Source: Candidatus Celerinatantimonas neptuna (GTDB lineage: Bacteria; Pseudomonadota; Gammaproteobacteria; Enterobacterales; Celerinatantimonadaceae). From it: a DNA stretch of 64,000 nt. The stretch is from NCBI GenBank assembly GCA_911810475.1, contig OU461276.1:1517501-1581500 (forward strand), in the 5' to 3' direction. The notes under the pieces were generated by a model. It saw only the letters and a list, made by a program, of their open reading frames with translations. It was not told where the DNA came from and did not search any database. Positions 49,759 to 60,367 of this stretch are shown one piece after another; position 1 is the first letter of the stretch, and every line of letters starts with the position of its first letter. A program made the position numbers and the translations under genes.

Positions 49759-50339
49759 AAAACTGATCGCTATTTATAGCATTGGGCCCTGATGTGCATA
49801 GATGACATGCAGGGCTTGTTTTACTTTTAACGATAATTTCACTTTTGTAAAAACTTCATGAAAGACTAATTCAACCCTAACTCCTACATCAGCAAACAAG
49901 ACTGCCCCATCACGAATCAATTGTTATTCATTGTGACTTTTTACTCCGGGTTGAGGTTAATTCACTTTGATTTATCCCATAAAAAAACATGTCTACTATT
50001 CTTTATTTAGCATTCATTTCTATATTCGATTTATGAACGTTTAATAAACAACCAGTTCTTCATTGAAATTGGAATCAGCACCATACTTTGTCGAAATACA
50101 AATAGACCCATCGATATTAAATGTTATAGTATTGTAAGATAGATGATATTATTGTTACTCAAGTAAAATATTTGAGTCTACTTATAAAATTAAGTTTTAA
50201 TTTAAGTTATTAGTTGTAATTTTTATAGCTAAAACAGCGCAGCTGCGATATTTGATGCTATAGCTTAGTAATACGGAAAGTTAATCAGAATAGTATGCAT
50301 TTTAATGCATTGCCTTAACTATTTAGCAAGGGTTGTCAC
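49759..50339. other. AT-rich gap upstream of cyoA, with an IS-terminus relic
   Basis: 581 bp with no intact gene. The relic at 49880-49958 occupies part of it. From about 49970 to 50330 it is very AT-rich and must contain the cyo promoter. I see no single convincing promoter, ArcA or Fur site. Confidence 0.4.
49880..49958 (-). repeat. IS-terminus relic, copy B
   Basis: The complement of this segment begins AACCTCAACCCGGAGTAA and matches copy A at 9580-9658 with about 12 differences in 79 positions. Read on the plus strand it encodes SANKTAPSRINCYSL and stops, comparable with the minus-strand reading of copy A. No transposase body is left. Confidence 0.6.
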
Positions 50340-51305
50340 ATGATGCGAGGAATCTTTCTTAAGCCCTACCGATGGTTATTTATCGGGATGATTGCGCTAT
50401 TGACCGGGTGTCAGGGCGGGATACTTGATCCGAAAGGTCAAGTTGGGATTGAGGAAAAAAATCTTATTATTACGGCTACTGGTCTGATGTTACTGGTAGT
50501 CATACCGGTCATTATATTGACTTTGATTTTTGCTTGGAAATACCGGGCATCCGCGAATGCTCGTTATGAGCCTAAGTGGTCTCACTCGAGTAAAATCGAA
50601 TTATTCTGTTGGAGTATTCCTATTGTTATTGTTGTGATTCTTGGAATTATTACCTGGATCTCAACACATCGACTGGATCCTTATCGTCCTTTGGATATCC
50701 CGCCAGGAACACCTTCTATAGAGGTTCAGGCCGTTTCAATGGACTGGAAATGGTTGTTTATTTATCCCAAACAAGGGATCGCAACTGTGAATCAATTGGT
50801 CTTTCCAAAAAACACTCAAATTAAGTTCCGTATTACGTCGCAGTCTGTGATGAATTCGTTCTTTATTCCCCAATTGGGAAGTCAGATCTATTCAATGGCA
50901 ATGATGGAGACAAAACTTCATTTGATTGCCAATGAAGCCGGGACATTTGATGGTTTCTCATCTAACTACAGCGGAGCTGGTTTTACCGGTATGAAATTTA
51001 AAGCGATTGCAACGCCTAACGAAGCCGATTTTAAACAATGGGTCGAGAAAGTTCGCCAGTCTGCTAAAACCTTAGATGATGCGACGTACAAGCAACTTGT
51101 TAAGCCATCAGAAAATAATCCTGTCGAGTATTTCTCATCAGTCAAACCAAAGATGTTTGAACAAATTGTCCATCAATACATGAATATGCCTGGTATGAAA
51201 AAAATGTCGGATATGTCTCATATGAGCGGCGAAGAAATGAACAAAGGAGCCTCCCATTCCCATGCTGATCATGCGATGACCGGCACATCAGCAGGTAAGG
51301 AGTAA
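50340..51305 (+). CDS. cyoA: Cytochrome bo3 ubiquinol oxidase subunit II
   Basis: Lipoprotein subunit of the quinol-oxidising heme-copper oxidase. The signal peptide ends in the lipobox LTGC (Cys24). Two membrane helices follow, then the periplasmic cupredoxin-like domain with [27 protein letters not shown] and [20 protein letters not shown]. It lacks the CuA cysteine ligands, as in quinol oxidases. The C-terminus has a Met/His-rich tail ([22 protein letters not shown]), longer than usual and possibly metal-binding. It is the first gene of cyoABCDE. Confidence 0.96.
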   Translation: MMRGIFLKPYRWLFIGMIALLTGCQGGILDPKGQVGIEEKNLIITATGLMLLVVIPVIILTLIFAWKYRASANARYEPKWSHSSKIELFCWSIPIVIVVILGIITWISTHRLDPYRPLDIPPGTPSIEVQAVSMDWKWLFIYPKQGIATVNQLVFPKNTQIKFRITSQSVMNSFFIPQLGSQIYSMAMMETKLHLIANEAGTFDGFSSNYSGAGFTGMKFKAIATPNEADFKQWVEKVRQSAKTLDDATYKQLVKPSENNPVEYFSSVKPKMFEQIVHQYMNMPGMKKMSDMSHMSGEEMNKGASHSHADHAMTGTSAGKE

Positions 51306-51310
51306 ACGCA

Positions 51311-53344
51311 ATGTTTGGTAAGTTGACGATAGATGCAGTTCCATGGCACGAATCGATCGTAATGATCACACTCAGCGTGGTTGCAATCTTGGGGATTGCG
51401 TTGGTGGCTTCTATTACCTATTACAAAAAATGGGGAGTTTTCTGGTCGAATTGGCTGACCAGCGTTGATCATAAACGTATTGGCATCATGTACATCGTTG
51501 TTGCGCTTGTCATGCTGGTCCGTGGGTTTGCCGACGCTATCATGATGCGAACTCAATTAGCGGTAGCGACGGGAGGAAGTACCGGGTACTTACCTCCGGA
51601 GCATTACGATCAGATTTTCTCGGCTCATGGGGTCATCATGATCATCTTTATGGCGATGCCTTTGATGATCGGCTTGATGAATATTGTGTTGCCGCTGCAG
51701 ATCGGTGCCAGGGATGTTGCTTTTCCGTTTTTGAACTCGGTGAGTTTTTATCTGTTTCTAGCTGGGGTCATTCTGATCAACCTGTCATTGGGGGTTGGTT
51801 CGTTTGCTCGCACTGGCTGGACAGCTTACCCGCCGCTGTCGGAGTTGACGTATAGTCCCGGGGTTGGGGTCGATTATTACATCTGGGCGCTTCAGATCTC
51901 CGGGATAGGGACGACCCTGACGGGAGTTAACTTCTTAGTGACCGTCTGGAAAATGCGTGCTCCAACGATGAAGCTGATGGAGATGCCTGTATTTACCTGG
52001 GCGTGTACCTGGGCCAATGTGTTGGTGGTTGCTTCATTCCCGATTTTGACTGCAGCTCTTGGGATGTTGACCTTAGACCGTTATCTTGATTTCCACTTCT
52101 TTACCAATTCCGGAGGTGGGAACTCAATGATGTACATCAACCTGTTTTGGGCCTGGGGACATCCGGAAGTATATATTCTGGTTCTTCCTGCATTCGGTAT
52201 TTTCTCCGAAATCGTGCCGACGTTTAGTGGAAAACGTTTGTTCGGCTATACATCGATGGTTTGGGCAACCGGATCGATCGCTTTACTTGGATTTATCGTT
52301 TGGCTGCATCACTTCTTTACCATGGGCTCTGGTGCGAATGTGAACGCATTTTTCGGTGTGATGACGATGGTCATTGCTGTGCCTACCGGGGTGAAGTTGT
52401 TTAACTGGCTCTTCACAATGTATCGGGGACGAATACGATTTGCTACACCGATGTTTTGGACTCTGGGCTTTATGGTGACATTTACGATTGGTGGTATGAC
52501 CGGTGTTCTACTGGCGGTACCCGGTGCGGACTTCTTATTACATAACAGTCTGTTTTTGATTGCCCATTTCCATAACACCATTATTGGTGGTGCTGTATTC
52601 GGCTATTTCGCAGGGGTCAGTTATTGGTTCCCGAAAGCTATGGGATACAAATTAAATGAGAAATTAGGGCGCCGTGCATTTTGGCTGTGGCTGGTCGGTT
52701 TCTATTTTGCCTTTATGCCATTGTATGTACTAGGATTTTTAGGTATGACTCGTCGTTTGAACCATACTAATAACCCTGAGTGGACTCCCTGGTTATATAT
52801 TGCCTGTTTTGGCGCATTCTTGATTCTGTTTGGGATTTTACATCAGTTAGCGATGTTCTATGTGAGCTACAAAGAGCGCCTGGAAAACCTTGATGAAAGC
52901 GGTGATCCATGGGATGGCCGGACGCTTGAGTGGTCTTTATCTTCACCACCTCCTCATTACAACTTTGCGCAGACTCCTGTTGTGCATGGTTTAGATGAAT
53001 TTAGTGAACGTAAAGAGCAGGGTACAGCCTATGAGCGTCCTGATCAGTATGAACCGATTCATATGCCCAAAAGCACGGCTGCGGGAGTTTATATCGGTAT
53101 TTTCTCAGTGATTTTCGGGTTTGCCATGATTTGGCATATCTGGTGGATGTCCATTGTCGGGTTCTTGGGCATTGTGGGTTCTTTTTTGGTCAGAGCCTAC
53201 GATCCTGAACATGATTATTATGTTCAACCGGATGAAATTGAGCACTGTGAAACAGCTCACCTTGAGAAGATTCGTCGGGAAGGGCTGGATAAGCCGCGAC
53301 CTTGCGAGCCTATTCGTCCAACCGCTGAGCCCATTGCCAAGTAG
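51311..53344 (+). CDS. cyoB: Cytochrome bo3 ubiquinol oxidase subunit I
   Basis: Catalytic subunit with heme b, heme o3 and CuB; pumps protons. It has 677 residues. Metal ligands are in [25 protein letters not shown] (the His of the His-Tyr cofactor), HHFFTMG (CuB histidine pair) and [11 protein letters not shown]. The sequence is close to enterobacterial CyoB and about 14 residues longer at the C-terminus. It starts 5 bp after cyoA. Confidence 0.97.
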   Translation: MFGKLTIDAVPWHESIVMITLSVVAILGIALVASITYYKKWGVFWSNWLTSVDHKRIGIMYIVVALVMLVRGFADAIMMRTQLAVATGGSTGYLPPEHYDQIFSAHGVIMIIFMAMPLMIGLMNIVLPLQIGARDVAFPFLNSVSFYLFLAGVILINLSLGVGSFARTGWTAYPPLSELTYSPGVGVDYYIWALQISGIGTTLTGVNFLVTVWKMRAPTMKLMEMPVFTWACTWANVLVVASFPILTAALGMLTLDRYLDFHFFTNSGGGNSMMYINLFWAWGHPEVYILVLPAFGIFSEIVPTFSGKRLFGYTSMVWATGSIALLGFIVWLHHFFTMGSGANVNAFFGVMTMVIAVPTGVKLFNWLFTMYRGRIRFATPMFWTLGFMVTFTIGGMTGVLLAVPGADFLLHNSLFLIAHFHNTIIGGAVFGYFAGVSYWFPKAMGYKLNEKLGRRAFWLWLVGFYFAFMPLYVLGFLGMTRRLNHTNNPEWTPWLYIACFGAFLILFGILHQLAMFYVSYKERLENLDESGDPWDGRTLEWSLSSPPPHYNFAQTPVVHGLDEFSERKEQGTAYERPDQYEPIHMPKSTAAGVYIGIFSVIFGFAMIWHIWWMSIVGFLGIVGSFLVRAYDPEHDYYVQPDEIEHCETAHLEKIRREGLDKPRPCEPIRPTAEPIAK

Positions 53345-53362
53345 GAAGTAGGTTTTTTGATT

Positions 53363-53974
53363 ATGACAACACAATCTATGAATGCTCATGGACAACATGC
53401 CCATGAAGAACACCAAGGTACAAATAAGACAACTCTGTTTGGTTTCTGGTTGTATTTAATGACCGACTGTTTGTTGTTTGCTTCGGTCTTTGCAACGTAT
53501 GCGGTCCTATATCCAAACACAGATGGCGGTGTGACAGGTAAGGACATCTTTGAGCTGAAATTTGTTCTGGTCGAAACCTTTGCTTTGTTGCTCAGTAGTA
53601 TTACATATGGTTTTGCGATGGTCAGCGCCCATAAAAAGAGCAAATCGGGTGTTCTGTTCTGGCTTATAGTCACTTTCGCATTTGGTGCAGTGTTCATTGG
53701 TATGGAGCTTTATGAATTCCATCACTTGATTATGGCCGGAGACGGCCCATCTCGAAGTGCATTCCTTTCCGCATTTTTTGCGCTGGTCGGGATGCACGGA
53801 TTGCATGTAACCGCTGGTTTGCTGTGGATGATTGCGACCATGATCGAAGTTGGTCGGTGTGGTTTGACCAGTCGGAGCCTGACCCGACTGAGTTGTTTAA
53901 GTTTATTTTGGCACTTCCTTGATATTGTCTGGATTTGCGTCTTTACCGTTGTTTATTTGATGGGAGCATTGTAA
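53363..53974 (+). CDS. cyoC: Cytochrome bo3 ubiquinol oxidase subunit III
   Basis: A 203-residue, five-helix subunit without metal centres that stabilises subunit I. Typical stretches are [21 protein letters not shown] and [18 protein letters not shown] use ATG 53363, with AGG upstream at 53350; a TTG two codons earlier is less likely. Its stop overlaps the cyoD start (TAATG). Confidence 0.95.
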   Translation: MTTQSMNAHGQHAHEEHQGTNKTTLFGFWLYLMTDCLLFASVFATYAVLYPNTDGGVTGKDIFELKFVLVETFALLLSSITYGFAMVSAHKKSKSGVLFWLIVTFAFGAVFIGMELYEFHHLIMAGDGPSRSAFLSAFFALVGMHGLHVTAGLLWMIATMIEVGRCGLTSRSLTRLSCLSLFWHFLDIVWICVFTVVYLMGAL

Positions 53975-54291
53975 TGAGTCACGATAATCCTGATTACGGT
54001 AGTGTGAAATCATATCTGACGGGGTTTGTTTTAGCTGCTATTTTGACATTGATCCCTTTCTATCTGGTGATGGAAGGATCAATGTCGAAAGTAGCCACAC
54101 TGTATACGATTTTTGCGTTTGCAGTGGTCCAGATTGTTGTTCATTTAAAATATTTCTTACACTTGAATTTCACGACAGAAACCGGGCGCCTGAACACTTT
54201 TTCGTTTTTGTTTAGCGCATTGATTATTGGCTTAGTCGTTGGTTTATCCTTATGGATTATTTACAGCGCCAACGAACTGATGATGTTTTAG
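53974..54291 (+). CDS. cyoD: Cytochrome bo3 ubiquinol oxidase subunit IV
   Basis: A 105-residue, three-helix subunit that helps CuB binding during assembly. The segments SVKSYLTGFVLAAILTLIPF and VHLKYFLHLNF match the family. The start is ATG 53974, overlapping the cyoC stop by one base; longer in-frame readings lie inside cyoC. Confidence 0.95.
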   Translation: MSHDNPDYGSVKSYLTGFVLAAILTLIPFYLVMEGSMSKVATLYTIFAFAVVQIVVHLKYFLHLNFTTETGRLNTFSFLFSALIIGLVVGLSLWIIYSANELMMF

Positions 54292-54300
54292 TGAGTTGCT

Positions 54301-55191
54301 GTGTCAAAATTAAAGCGGTACTTATTAGTTGTTAAGCCAGGAATTATTTTTGGTAATCTGGTTGCAACGATTGGCGGTTATTTTCTTGCTGCACAAGGGC
54401 ATTTTGATTTGCCTTTGTTTGTTGCCACAATTTGTGGATTGTCGCTTGTTGTTGCCTCAGGTTGTGCTTTAAATAATTACATTGATCGTGATATCGATAG
54501 TCGAATGGAACGGACGAAAAACCGGGTGACCGTTACCGGCGTCATTTCTGTTGCTCAGACAATATCACATGGCTGTTTATTGGGGGTGGCTGGCTTTTCT
54601 ATTCTGGCTATCTGGACTAACTGGATTGCGTTTGGCTTTGCTGTTTTCGGCTTCATCATTTATGTAGGGGTTTATAGTCTTTACATGAAGCGAAATTCTG
54701 TCTACGGAACTCTGGTGGGAAGTTTGTCCGGAGCTGTTCCTCCAGTTGTTGGGTATTGTGCTGTGGCTGGGCATTTTGATACCGGCGCTGCTATTTTGCT
54801 ACTCATGTTCAGCTTATGGCAAATGCCACACTCCTATGCCATTGCTATTTTCCGCTATGATGATTACAAAGCTGCTAATATTCCTGTGTTGCCTGTAGTA
54901 CACGGGATTCATCATGCCAAAAAACATATTGTTGGTTATATTGTTGCGTTTGCTTTTGCAACTGTCATGCTGACTTTATCGGGGTATGTCGGATTCGGTT
55001 ATCTTTCTGTAGCCATTGTAACAAGCTTATGGTGGATAAGAATGGCATTGGGTGGATATCGAAAAAATAATGATGATATTGCATGGGCAAGAAAGGTCTT
55101 TTTTGCTTCTATCTTCATTATTACAGCATTAAGTGTTGCGATGGCGGTAGATTCTCACGTTGGTGTACCTCAGTTGGTGACATTTATTTAA
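54301..55191 (+). CDS. cyoE: Protoheme IX farnesyltransferase (heme O synthase)
   Basis: Converts heme B to heme O for the bo3 oxidase. The 296-residue UbiA-family prenyltransferase has the first aspartate-rich motif [15 protein letters not shown] and the second around [14 protein letters not shown], with about nine membrane helices. The start is GTG 54301. It closes the cyoABCDE operon, and a short IS-terminus-like sequence follows at 55195. Confidence 0.96.
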   Translation: MSKLKRYLLVVKPGIIFGNLVATIGGYFLAAQGHFDLPLFVATICGLSLVVASGCALNNYIDRDIDSRMERTKNRVTVTGVISVAQTISHGCLLGVAGFSILAIWTNWIAFGFAVFGFIIYVGVYSLYMKRNSVYGTLVGSLSGAVPPVVGYCAVAGHFDTGAAILLLMFSLWQMPHSYAIAIFRYDDYKAANIPVLPVVHGIHHAKKHIVGYIVAFAFATVMLTLSGYVGFGYLSVAIVTSLWWIRMALGGYRKNNDDIAWARKVFFASIFIITALSVAMAVDSHVGVPQLVTFI

Positions 55192-55194
55192 TTA

Positions 55195-55212
55195 GCCTCG
55201 ACCCGGGATAAG
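55195..55212 (+). repeat. Short IS-terminus-like sequence, copy C
   Basis: GCCTCGACCCGGGATAAG resembles the first 19 bp of copies A and B and the terminal repeat of the IS982 element, but homology does not extend further. It may be chance or a solo end. Confidence 0.3.
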
Positions 55213-55275
55213 TGATTTTAGGTAGCTGGTGGATAACAGGTTAAATTTTATAACTAATTCAACCTGTTAACTCTT

Positions 55276-55806
55276 TTAAAGTAATGCGTTATCTTTAGCA
55301 AGTTCTTTGCAGATCTCTGTAATAGCCAGCGTTAATATTGAGCGAACGACTTTGGACTGTCTGTCTCTTTGCATTGACTGACTGGCTGGATCACGCTCGC
55401 TATAAACTGGGAAATTCAGTTGCGAGCGTGATATATCACTCAGAATATGAAGCGATTTGATTTCAGAGATTATTTTCTGATCGGTGAAATCATATTCCTG
55501 AGCTTCATTATTTAAAAAATCACGCAGGGCCATCAAGTTTTCTATATCTTGATAAGTTTCCTGAGAAATGATCCCTAAACCATAGATGAGTTTAAGACGA
55601 ACGTCCATCTCACCTAATGGCCCCTGGCTACTGAGCAATGGATTCACTGCATATTTGATTGCATAATCATCTTTGCGCAAAAGTCTCTGGATTAAGTTGG
55701 CAACAGATTCTTCGAGTAATTCATTGGTCTGGATCAGAAATCCACGAATGGAATGACTTTGATTCAATCGTTCTAGTATTTCTGACTCTTGGTCCCACTT
55801 ATCCAT
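55276..55806 (-). CDS. mtlR: Mannitol operon repressor MtlR
   Basis: A 176-residue all-helical regulator of the mannitol operon, without a recognisable helix-turn-helix. The signature LLRKDDYAIKYAVNPLL-SQGPLGEMDVRLKLIYGLG is clearly that of MtlR. I start at ATG 55806, which has GGAAG six bases upstream; a GTG nine codons earlier has no usable ribosome site. It is the last gene of mtlA-mtlD-mtlR, 32 bp after mtlD. Confidence 0.9.
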   Translation of the reverse strand: MDKWDQESEILERLNQSHSIRGFLIQTNELLEESVANLIQRLLRKDDYAIKYAVNPLLSSQGPLGEMDVRLKLIYGLGIISQETYQDIENLMALRDFLNNEAQEYDFTDQKIISEIKSLHILSDISRSQLNFPVYSERDPASQSMQRDRQSKVVRSILTLAITEICKELAKDNALL

Positions 55807-55838
55807 TACAACTTCCAAAGCTAACAAAGACACACCTA

Positions 55839-56999
55839 TTATGACGATAAATGATAATTTGAAAACTGCTGATATTCTTGTTCAATACGACTTGCTTCAA
55901 CACTATTGACATCAAGCCCCGTATAGTAGGCCAGAGTATCTTTTACACCTCTTTCTTTCAACATTGACTGTAATTCAACAGCTTGAGGATCTTTGCTATT
56001 TGAGTAAAGAAATGCAGCGGCAATGACTCTGATTAGATGTTTATTTCCTGTATTATATTCTATGGTTCCCATTAATGGTTTGATCAAACGATCGGTTGCA
56101 CTTAGTTTTCGGATAGGTTCCCGGCCAACACGATTAATGTTGTCGTTTAATGCGGGATTTGCAAAACGATTAATAATTTTTTGGATATATTTCCAATGAG
56201 TTGTTTTTTCAAATCCGTAACGAAGAATTAAAACTTCGCCACTTTCTTGCATCGTCGCTTGGACTTGTTGGCGTATAGTGTCGTCATTAATTGCTTCGAG
56301 AATTGTCTGATAATTTTTTAATGCGCCAAGATAGGCCGTTGCAATGTGTCCTGTATTGAGTGTGAAAAGTTTCCTTTCAATAAATGCCATCAGATTATCT
56401 GTGAGTTCCATTCCTTCGATATCAGGGATAGGGCCTTTAAATTGCGTTTTATCGACAATCCATTCGCTGAATGCTTCCACAGTGACGGCCAGAGGATCAT
56501 CTGACAAGCAGGGAGGAACGATACGATCAACGGCTGAATCAATGAAACCAACCTGTGTATCAAGAGTTTGATTTTCTTGCTCAGTCAGGTAGGTTTTTAC
56601 CTGTTCTTTGAGATGAGTGGTTGCCCGAATCATATTTTCGCAAGCAATAATGTTCAGAGGGTTTGTATTTCCCCGTTTGAATCGTTCTGATAGCCCACGG
56701 GCAATATTAGGGCTGATTTTATCGAGTATATTTGGGCCAACAGCTGTTGTAATGAGATCAACTTCAGCAATTTTTTCTAGGAGTTCCTCACTGGATGAAT
56801 TGACAGCACAAATACCAGATACCCATTCATGGCGAGTTTCATCACCGACGATGTTGACGATATAGCGGCCTTGTTGATTGATTTGATCGAGCAATTGCTG
56901 GTTAACATCTGCGAAGATAACTTCAAATCCGGTATCACTAAGTAATTTTCCGATAAATCCCCGTCCGATATTTCCGGCACCAAAATGGAGAGCTTTCAT
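55839..56999 (-). CDS. mtlD: Mannitol-1-phosphate 5-dehydrogenase
   Basis: Oxidises mannitol-1-phosphate from the PTS to fructose-6-phosphate with NAD+. It has 386 residues. The N-terminal dinucleotide fold is [15 protein letters not shown], the catalytic lysine region is in [11 protein letters not shown] and the surrounding KLFTLN, and [10 protein letters not shown] is characteristic. The gene lies between mtlA and mtlR, the usual order. Confidence 0.96.
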   Translation of the reverse strand: MKALHFGAGNIGRGFIGKLLSDTGFEVIFADVNQQLLDQINQQGRYIVNIVGDETRHEWVSGICAVNSSSEELLEKIAEVDLITTAVGPNILDKISPNIARGLSERFKRGNTNPLNIIACENMIRATTHLKEQVKTYLTEQENQTLDTQVGFIDSAVDRIVPPCLSDDPLAVTVEAFSEWIVDKTQFKGPIPDIEGMELTDNLMAFIERKLFTLNTGHIATAYLGALKNYQTILEAINDDTIRQQVQATMQESGEVLILRYGFEKTTHWKYIQKIINRFANPALNDNINRVGREPIRKLSATDRLIKPLMGTIEYNTGNKHLIRVIAAAFLYSNSKDPQAVELQSMLKERGVKDTLAYYTGLDVNSVEASRIEQEYQQFSNYHLSS

Positions 57000-57079
57000 A
57001 ACGTCACCTGTTTTAAGATGTAGTCAGGATGGGCCTGCCGTAGCTGGCCCACAAGATATAAGTTGGATAATTCGTTTTC

Positions 57080-58951
57080 TTAGAGGGTGTTCAGTATTGT
57101 CTGAACATCATTTGTCGTGGCTAACATGTCTATGGCCCCGGGGTTGTCGAGTGCGTTGGTTATGGCTGATATCACCTCCAGATGCTCATTGTTTTTGGCG
57201 GCAATGGCGATAACGAGCCGGGCAACATCTGTTTCATCATCGCCCCAGATCACTCCTTTCGGATATTGGCAAAAGGCGATACCTGTTTTGATGACTTTGT
57301 CTTTGGCTTCTATTGTGCCGTGTGGAATGGCAATTGATTCTCCAAGATAGGTACTGACTAAAGCTTCTCGATCAAACATGGCTTTAATATATTCGGGTTC
57401 GACGAAACCACCATCGACAAGTTGTTGCCCTGCCAGACGTATTGCATCTTCTTTGTTGGTTGCGGTTAATCCCAGTTGAATATTTTGTTCTGTGAGCTCA
57501 AATGGTACTGACGGAATTTCTGAAGCTTTTTCTGGTGATGATTGTTGTTCCGCTGTGAGCTCTGGGTTCTCTGTCAGTCGTTGCACCAAATCTTCATAAA
57601 GTGTGCTATCGAGAAAATTGGTCAGAGAAAGATGCTCTGCATTAGGAGTTCTGTGCCGGGCGCGTTGAGTGAGATCTTTATGGGTGATGACAATGTCAAC
57701 ATCATCGGGAAGATCATTGATGGCTTTATTGATAACATTGATATCGAGTCCCGCCTGTTGGATTTTTTTCCTTAATAAGCCGGCCCCCATCGCACTGGAT
57801 CCCATTCCTGCATCACAGGCTACTATGATTTTTCGGACATGAGCATAATTGGTTTTCGTGCTTAATCCTTTGGATGAAGCTTTCATGGCTTTCATTTGAT
57901 CTGTTGCTGCTTCTAAATTATGGTCATCGGTTTGCTTTTGTGTTTTCAGTAGCAACGAAGAGATGAAGAAAGAAACGGCACATGACAGGACAACCGAAAG
58001 AATGACGCCGACAAAAGAGCCGTGTGGAGTCATGAGAAGGACTGCGAAAATAGATCCAGGCGATGCCGGAGCGACCAGTCCGGCATGGAATGTGACCAAT
58101 GTAAATACACCGGTCATTCCTCCGGCAATCATCGCAATGATCAAACGTGGATTCATCAGAACATATGGAAAATAGATTTCATGAATCCCACCCAGGAAAT
58201 GGATGATACAGGCCCCTGGAGCAGATTGTTTAGCTGTTCCCCGACCAAATAAAGAATAAGCTAGCAACATGCCAAATCCAGGACCCGGATTTGCTTCAAT
58301 CAAGAAAAATGCTGATTGTCCGAGGCTGTGAGATTGCTGGATACCCAGAGGTACTAAAATTCCATTACCAATGGCATTATTGAGGAATAAGACCTTAGCC
58401 GGTTCAACAAATAACGAGGTTAGAGGTAAGAGGTTATGATGAACAAGGAATCCGACACCTGCTGCGAGTAGTCCTGATAATCCCTGTACCAGAGGTCCGA
58501 CGACTAAGTAACCGAGTATGGCTAAGACCATACCGATAATACCTGCAGAAAAGTTACTGACGAGCATTTCAAAACCCGCTTTGACCTTTCCTTCTATGGC
58601 GCGGTCAAATGTTTTGATTGCCCATCCGCCCAGGGGGCCTACGATCATCGCCCCCATGAACATTGGGATACTGGTGCCGATTACAACGCCCATCGTTGTT
58701 ACTGCACCAACAACAGCTCCCCGGTCTCCGCCAACGAGTTTTCCGCCGGTATAACCGAGTAGCAGTGGTAGCATATAGGTGATCATGGGTCCAACGAGAG
58801 CGGCCAGATGTTTGTTTGGTAGCCAGCCTGTTGGAATAAATAGTGCAGTGATAAATCCCCAAGCGATAAACGCGCCAATATTGGGCATAACCATATTGGA
58901 TAGGAAACGCCCAAAAGACTGGATCCTAACCCGAGTGTCAGGTGATAGCAT
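57080..58951 (-). CDS. mtlA: Mannitol-specific PTS enzyme IICBA
   Basis: Imports and phosphorylates mannitol. A 623-residue fusion of three domains: the membrane EIIC (about residues 1-340) with the substrate-site motif GGIHEIYFP (residues 254-262); EIIB with the phosphocysteine Cys379 in IVACDAGMGSS; and EIIA with the phosphohistidine His544 in AIPHGT. The length is near the 637 of E. coli. It heads the operon, and the 626-bp region upstream carries three CRP-like sites. Confidence 0.97.
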   Translation of the reverse strand: MLSPDTRVRIQSFGRFLSNMVMPNIGAFIAWGFITALFIPTGWLPNKHLAALVGPMITYMLPLLLGYTGGKLVGGDRGAVVGAVTTMGVVIGTSIPMFMGAMIVGPLGGWAIKTFDRAIEGKVKAGFEMLVSNFSAGIIGMVLAILGYLVVGPLVQGLSGLLAAGVGFLVHHNLLPLTSLFVEPAKVLFLNNAIGNGILVPLGIQQSHSLGQSAFFLIEANPGPGFGMLLAYSLFGRGTAKQSAPGACIIHFLGGIHEIYFPYVLMNPRLIIAMIAGGMTGVFTLVTFHAGLVAPASPGSIFAVLLMTPHGSFVGVILSVVLSCAVSFFISSLLLKTQKQTDDHNLEAATDQMKAMKASSKGLSTKTNYAHVRKIIVACDAGMGSSAMGAGLLRKKIQQAGLDINVINKAINDLPDDVDIVITHKDLTQRARHRTPNAEHLSLTNFLDSTLYEDLVQRLTENPELTAEQQSSPEKASEIPSVPFELTEQNIQLGLTATNKEDAIRLAGQQLVDGGFVEPEYIKAMFDREALVSTYLGESIAIPHGTIEAKDKVIKTGIAFCQYPKGVIWGDDETDVARLVIAIAAKNNEHLEVISAITNALDNPGAIDMLATTNDVQTILNTL

Positions 58952-59108
58952 AATAAACCCCGTTTGATGTCCTTCTTTCTCTTTTCCGACGTGTTCTGTC
59001 GATTTTTTTATGTCGATTGAGAAAATACCACCGGTCTGGATTTCGCGTAAGATGTTATGAGATTGTTGTGATTAAGGTCGGTTTTTAGAGATGTTATGGC
59101 GATTTTGA

Positions 59109-59124
59109 CGTGATTTTGCTCACG
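59109..59124. promoter_or_regulatory. CRP-like site 1 upstream of mtlA
   Basis: CGTGATTTTGCTCACG is a symmetric match to TGTGA-N6-TCACA with one change in each half. Catabolite control of mtl by CRP is established in E. coli; here it is inferred. Confidence 0.65.
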
Positions 59125-59228
59125 TTTTTGGCGGGGAAGAGTCACATAAAAACATTGGAATAGCCTCTGTCAATACCAATTTATGTGATGTATATAAAAA
59201 ATATGGAAAATATTAATACAGGCTATTT

Positions 59229-59244
59229 AGTGATCTTTATCACA
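59229..59244. promoter_or_regulatory. CRP-like site 2 upstream of mtlA
   Basis: AGTGATCTTTATCACA matches the CRP consensus at all but the first base of the left half. Confidence 0.65.
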
Positions 59245-59280
59245 AGATATGAAATATATAAATTTTATGCCATTTTATTA

Positions 59281-59296
59281 CGTGATCTTAATCACT
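59281..59296. promoter_or_regulatory. CRP-like site 3 upstream of mtlA
   Basis: CGTGATCTTAATCACT has GTGA-N6-TCAC intact. It lies 52 bp, about five helical turns, from site 2, so both could be bound on one face. Confidence 0.6.
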
Positions 59297-59577
59297 AATT
59301 TTTTGTTTACTTAATTGTTATTACTGTCTTTAAGATTGTTAATTATTTTATAGATGTTATAGCGTTATTGAAATAAGAGATAAATCATGAGAGAGTCATG
59401 AATAGGTATTTGTTGAGATATATTTTAAAGAAAAATCTAGCTAATAATACTATGAGGAGGGCTGTGGAGCAGGCCCACTGTCATCCATAACATATCGAGC
59501 TCATCAGATGGCAATTCTTTACGGCAGATATCGGTTATTTTTATCTGATTAAGGTATCTTTATTGTACAAAGAAATA

Positions 59578-60204
59578 TTATTCTGGTTTATAATTTTCCA
59601 TCATTTTAAATAATAAATTGACGACAGGTTCCGCCAGAGTTTCAAGTGGAAAATCGTCCCCGGTACGTATTAATCTCAAAGCATTACCGTTCATGGTGGC
59701 GCATAAAAGTTTTGCTCCTAACTGAGCATCAAATTTTTCGGATAGTTGTTTTTTTTGAATTGCGTTAGTCAGTGCTTTTTGTAGTTCATCGGAGAATTTT
59801 TGGTACTGTTCGCGAGAATGTTGGCGTAATTCTATAATATCATTATGTTCAGAATCCGGTGTGAACAATATTGAGAACATCTGTCGTTGTGCTGGATTGG
59901 TTGCTATATTTTGCAAAATCTTGGTTAGAAATGTTTGTAGCTTCCCAAGTGGATCGGGTTCGTTTTCATCAATACTGGCATCCATTAGATATTCAAGAGG
60001 CTTACAGAGTTCGTCCCATAAGGTTAATAAAAGCTCATGTTTGTTTTTGAAATGCCAATAAATGGCTCCTCGGGTAACACCGGCCTCTGATGCAATATCG
60101 GTAAGACTTGTTTCTGCAATACCTTGCTGACAAAATAGTCGTAAGGCTGAATCAAGGATGAATTGCCGGGTCTTTTGAGCTTCTTCTTTGGTTTTTCTGG
60201 CCAT
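59578..60204 (-). CDS. acrR: TetR-family repressor AcrR
   Basis: Repressor of the acrAB efflux operon. From ATG 60204 it has 208 residues beginning MARKTKEEAQKTRQ, as in enterobacterial AcrR; a longer in-frame reading to 60252 runs into the operator. The helix-turn-helix is TSLTDIASEAGVTRGAIYWHFKNK. The C-terminal ligand domain binds drugs and dyes in known relatives. It is divergent from acrA, with the operator between them. Confidence 0.93.
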   Translation of the reverse strand: MARKTKEEAQKTRQFILDSALRLFCQQGIAETSLTDIASEAGVTRGAIYWHFKNKHELLLTLWDELCKPLEYLMDASIDENEPDPLGKLQTFLTKILQNIATNPAQRQMFSILFTPDSEHNDIIELRQHSREQYQKFSDELQKALTNAIQKKQLSEKFDAQLGAKLLCATMNGNALRLIRTGDDFPLETLAEPVVNLLFKMMENYKPE

Positions 60205-60253
60205 TTTGGGTTTATGTCTCTTCAATTTTATTAAAATTTTTGAAAAATTCATT

Positions 60254-60277
60254 TACATACATTCGTGAATGTATGTA
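60254..60277. promoter_or_regulatory. AcrR operator
   Basis: A 24-bp dyad, TACATACATTCG followed by TGAATGTATGTA, perfect but for its centre. From memory it differs from the E. coli acrAB operator at one central base (C for T). It lies 50 bp from acrR and 90 bp from acrA, able to control both. Confidence 0.9.
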
Positions 60278-60367
60278 AATTACTACAATACAGGTCATAA
60301 CGCGAATGAAATTATCCTCTCAACGGGAGGGACTTTTCATTTTTAACTAACAGGGGCTCAGATTTTC

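Larger units (their letters stand above)
58952..59577. other. mtl control region
   Basis: A 626-bp AT-rich gap between mtlA and acrR with no gene. Three CRP-like sites (listed separately) lie 158, 278 and 330 bp before the mtlA start. A G/C-rich imperfect hairpin GGGCTGTGGAGCAGGCCC is near 59459 and might terminate acrR. Confidence 0.6.
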
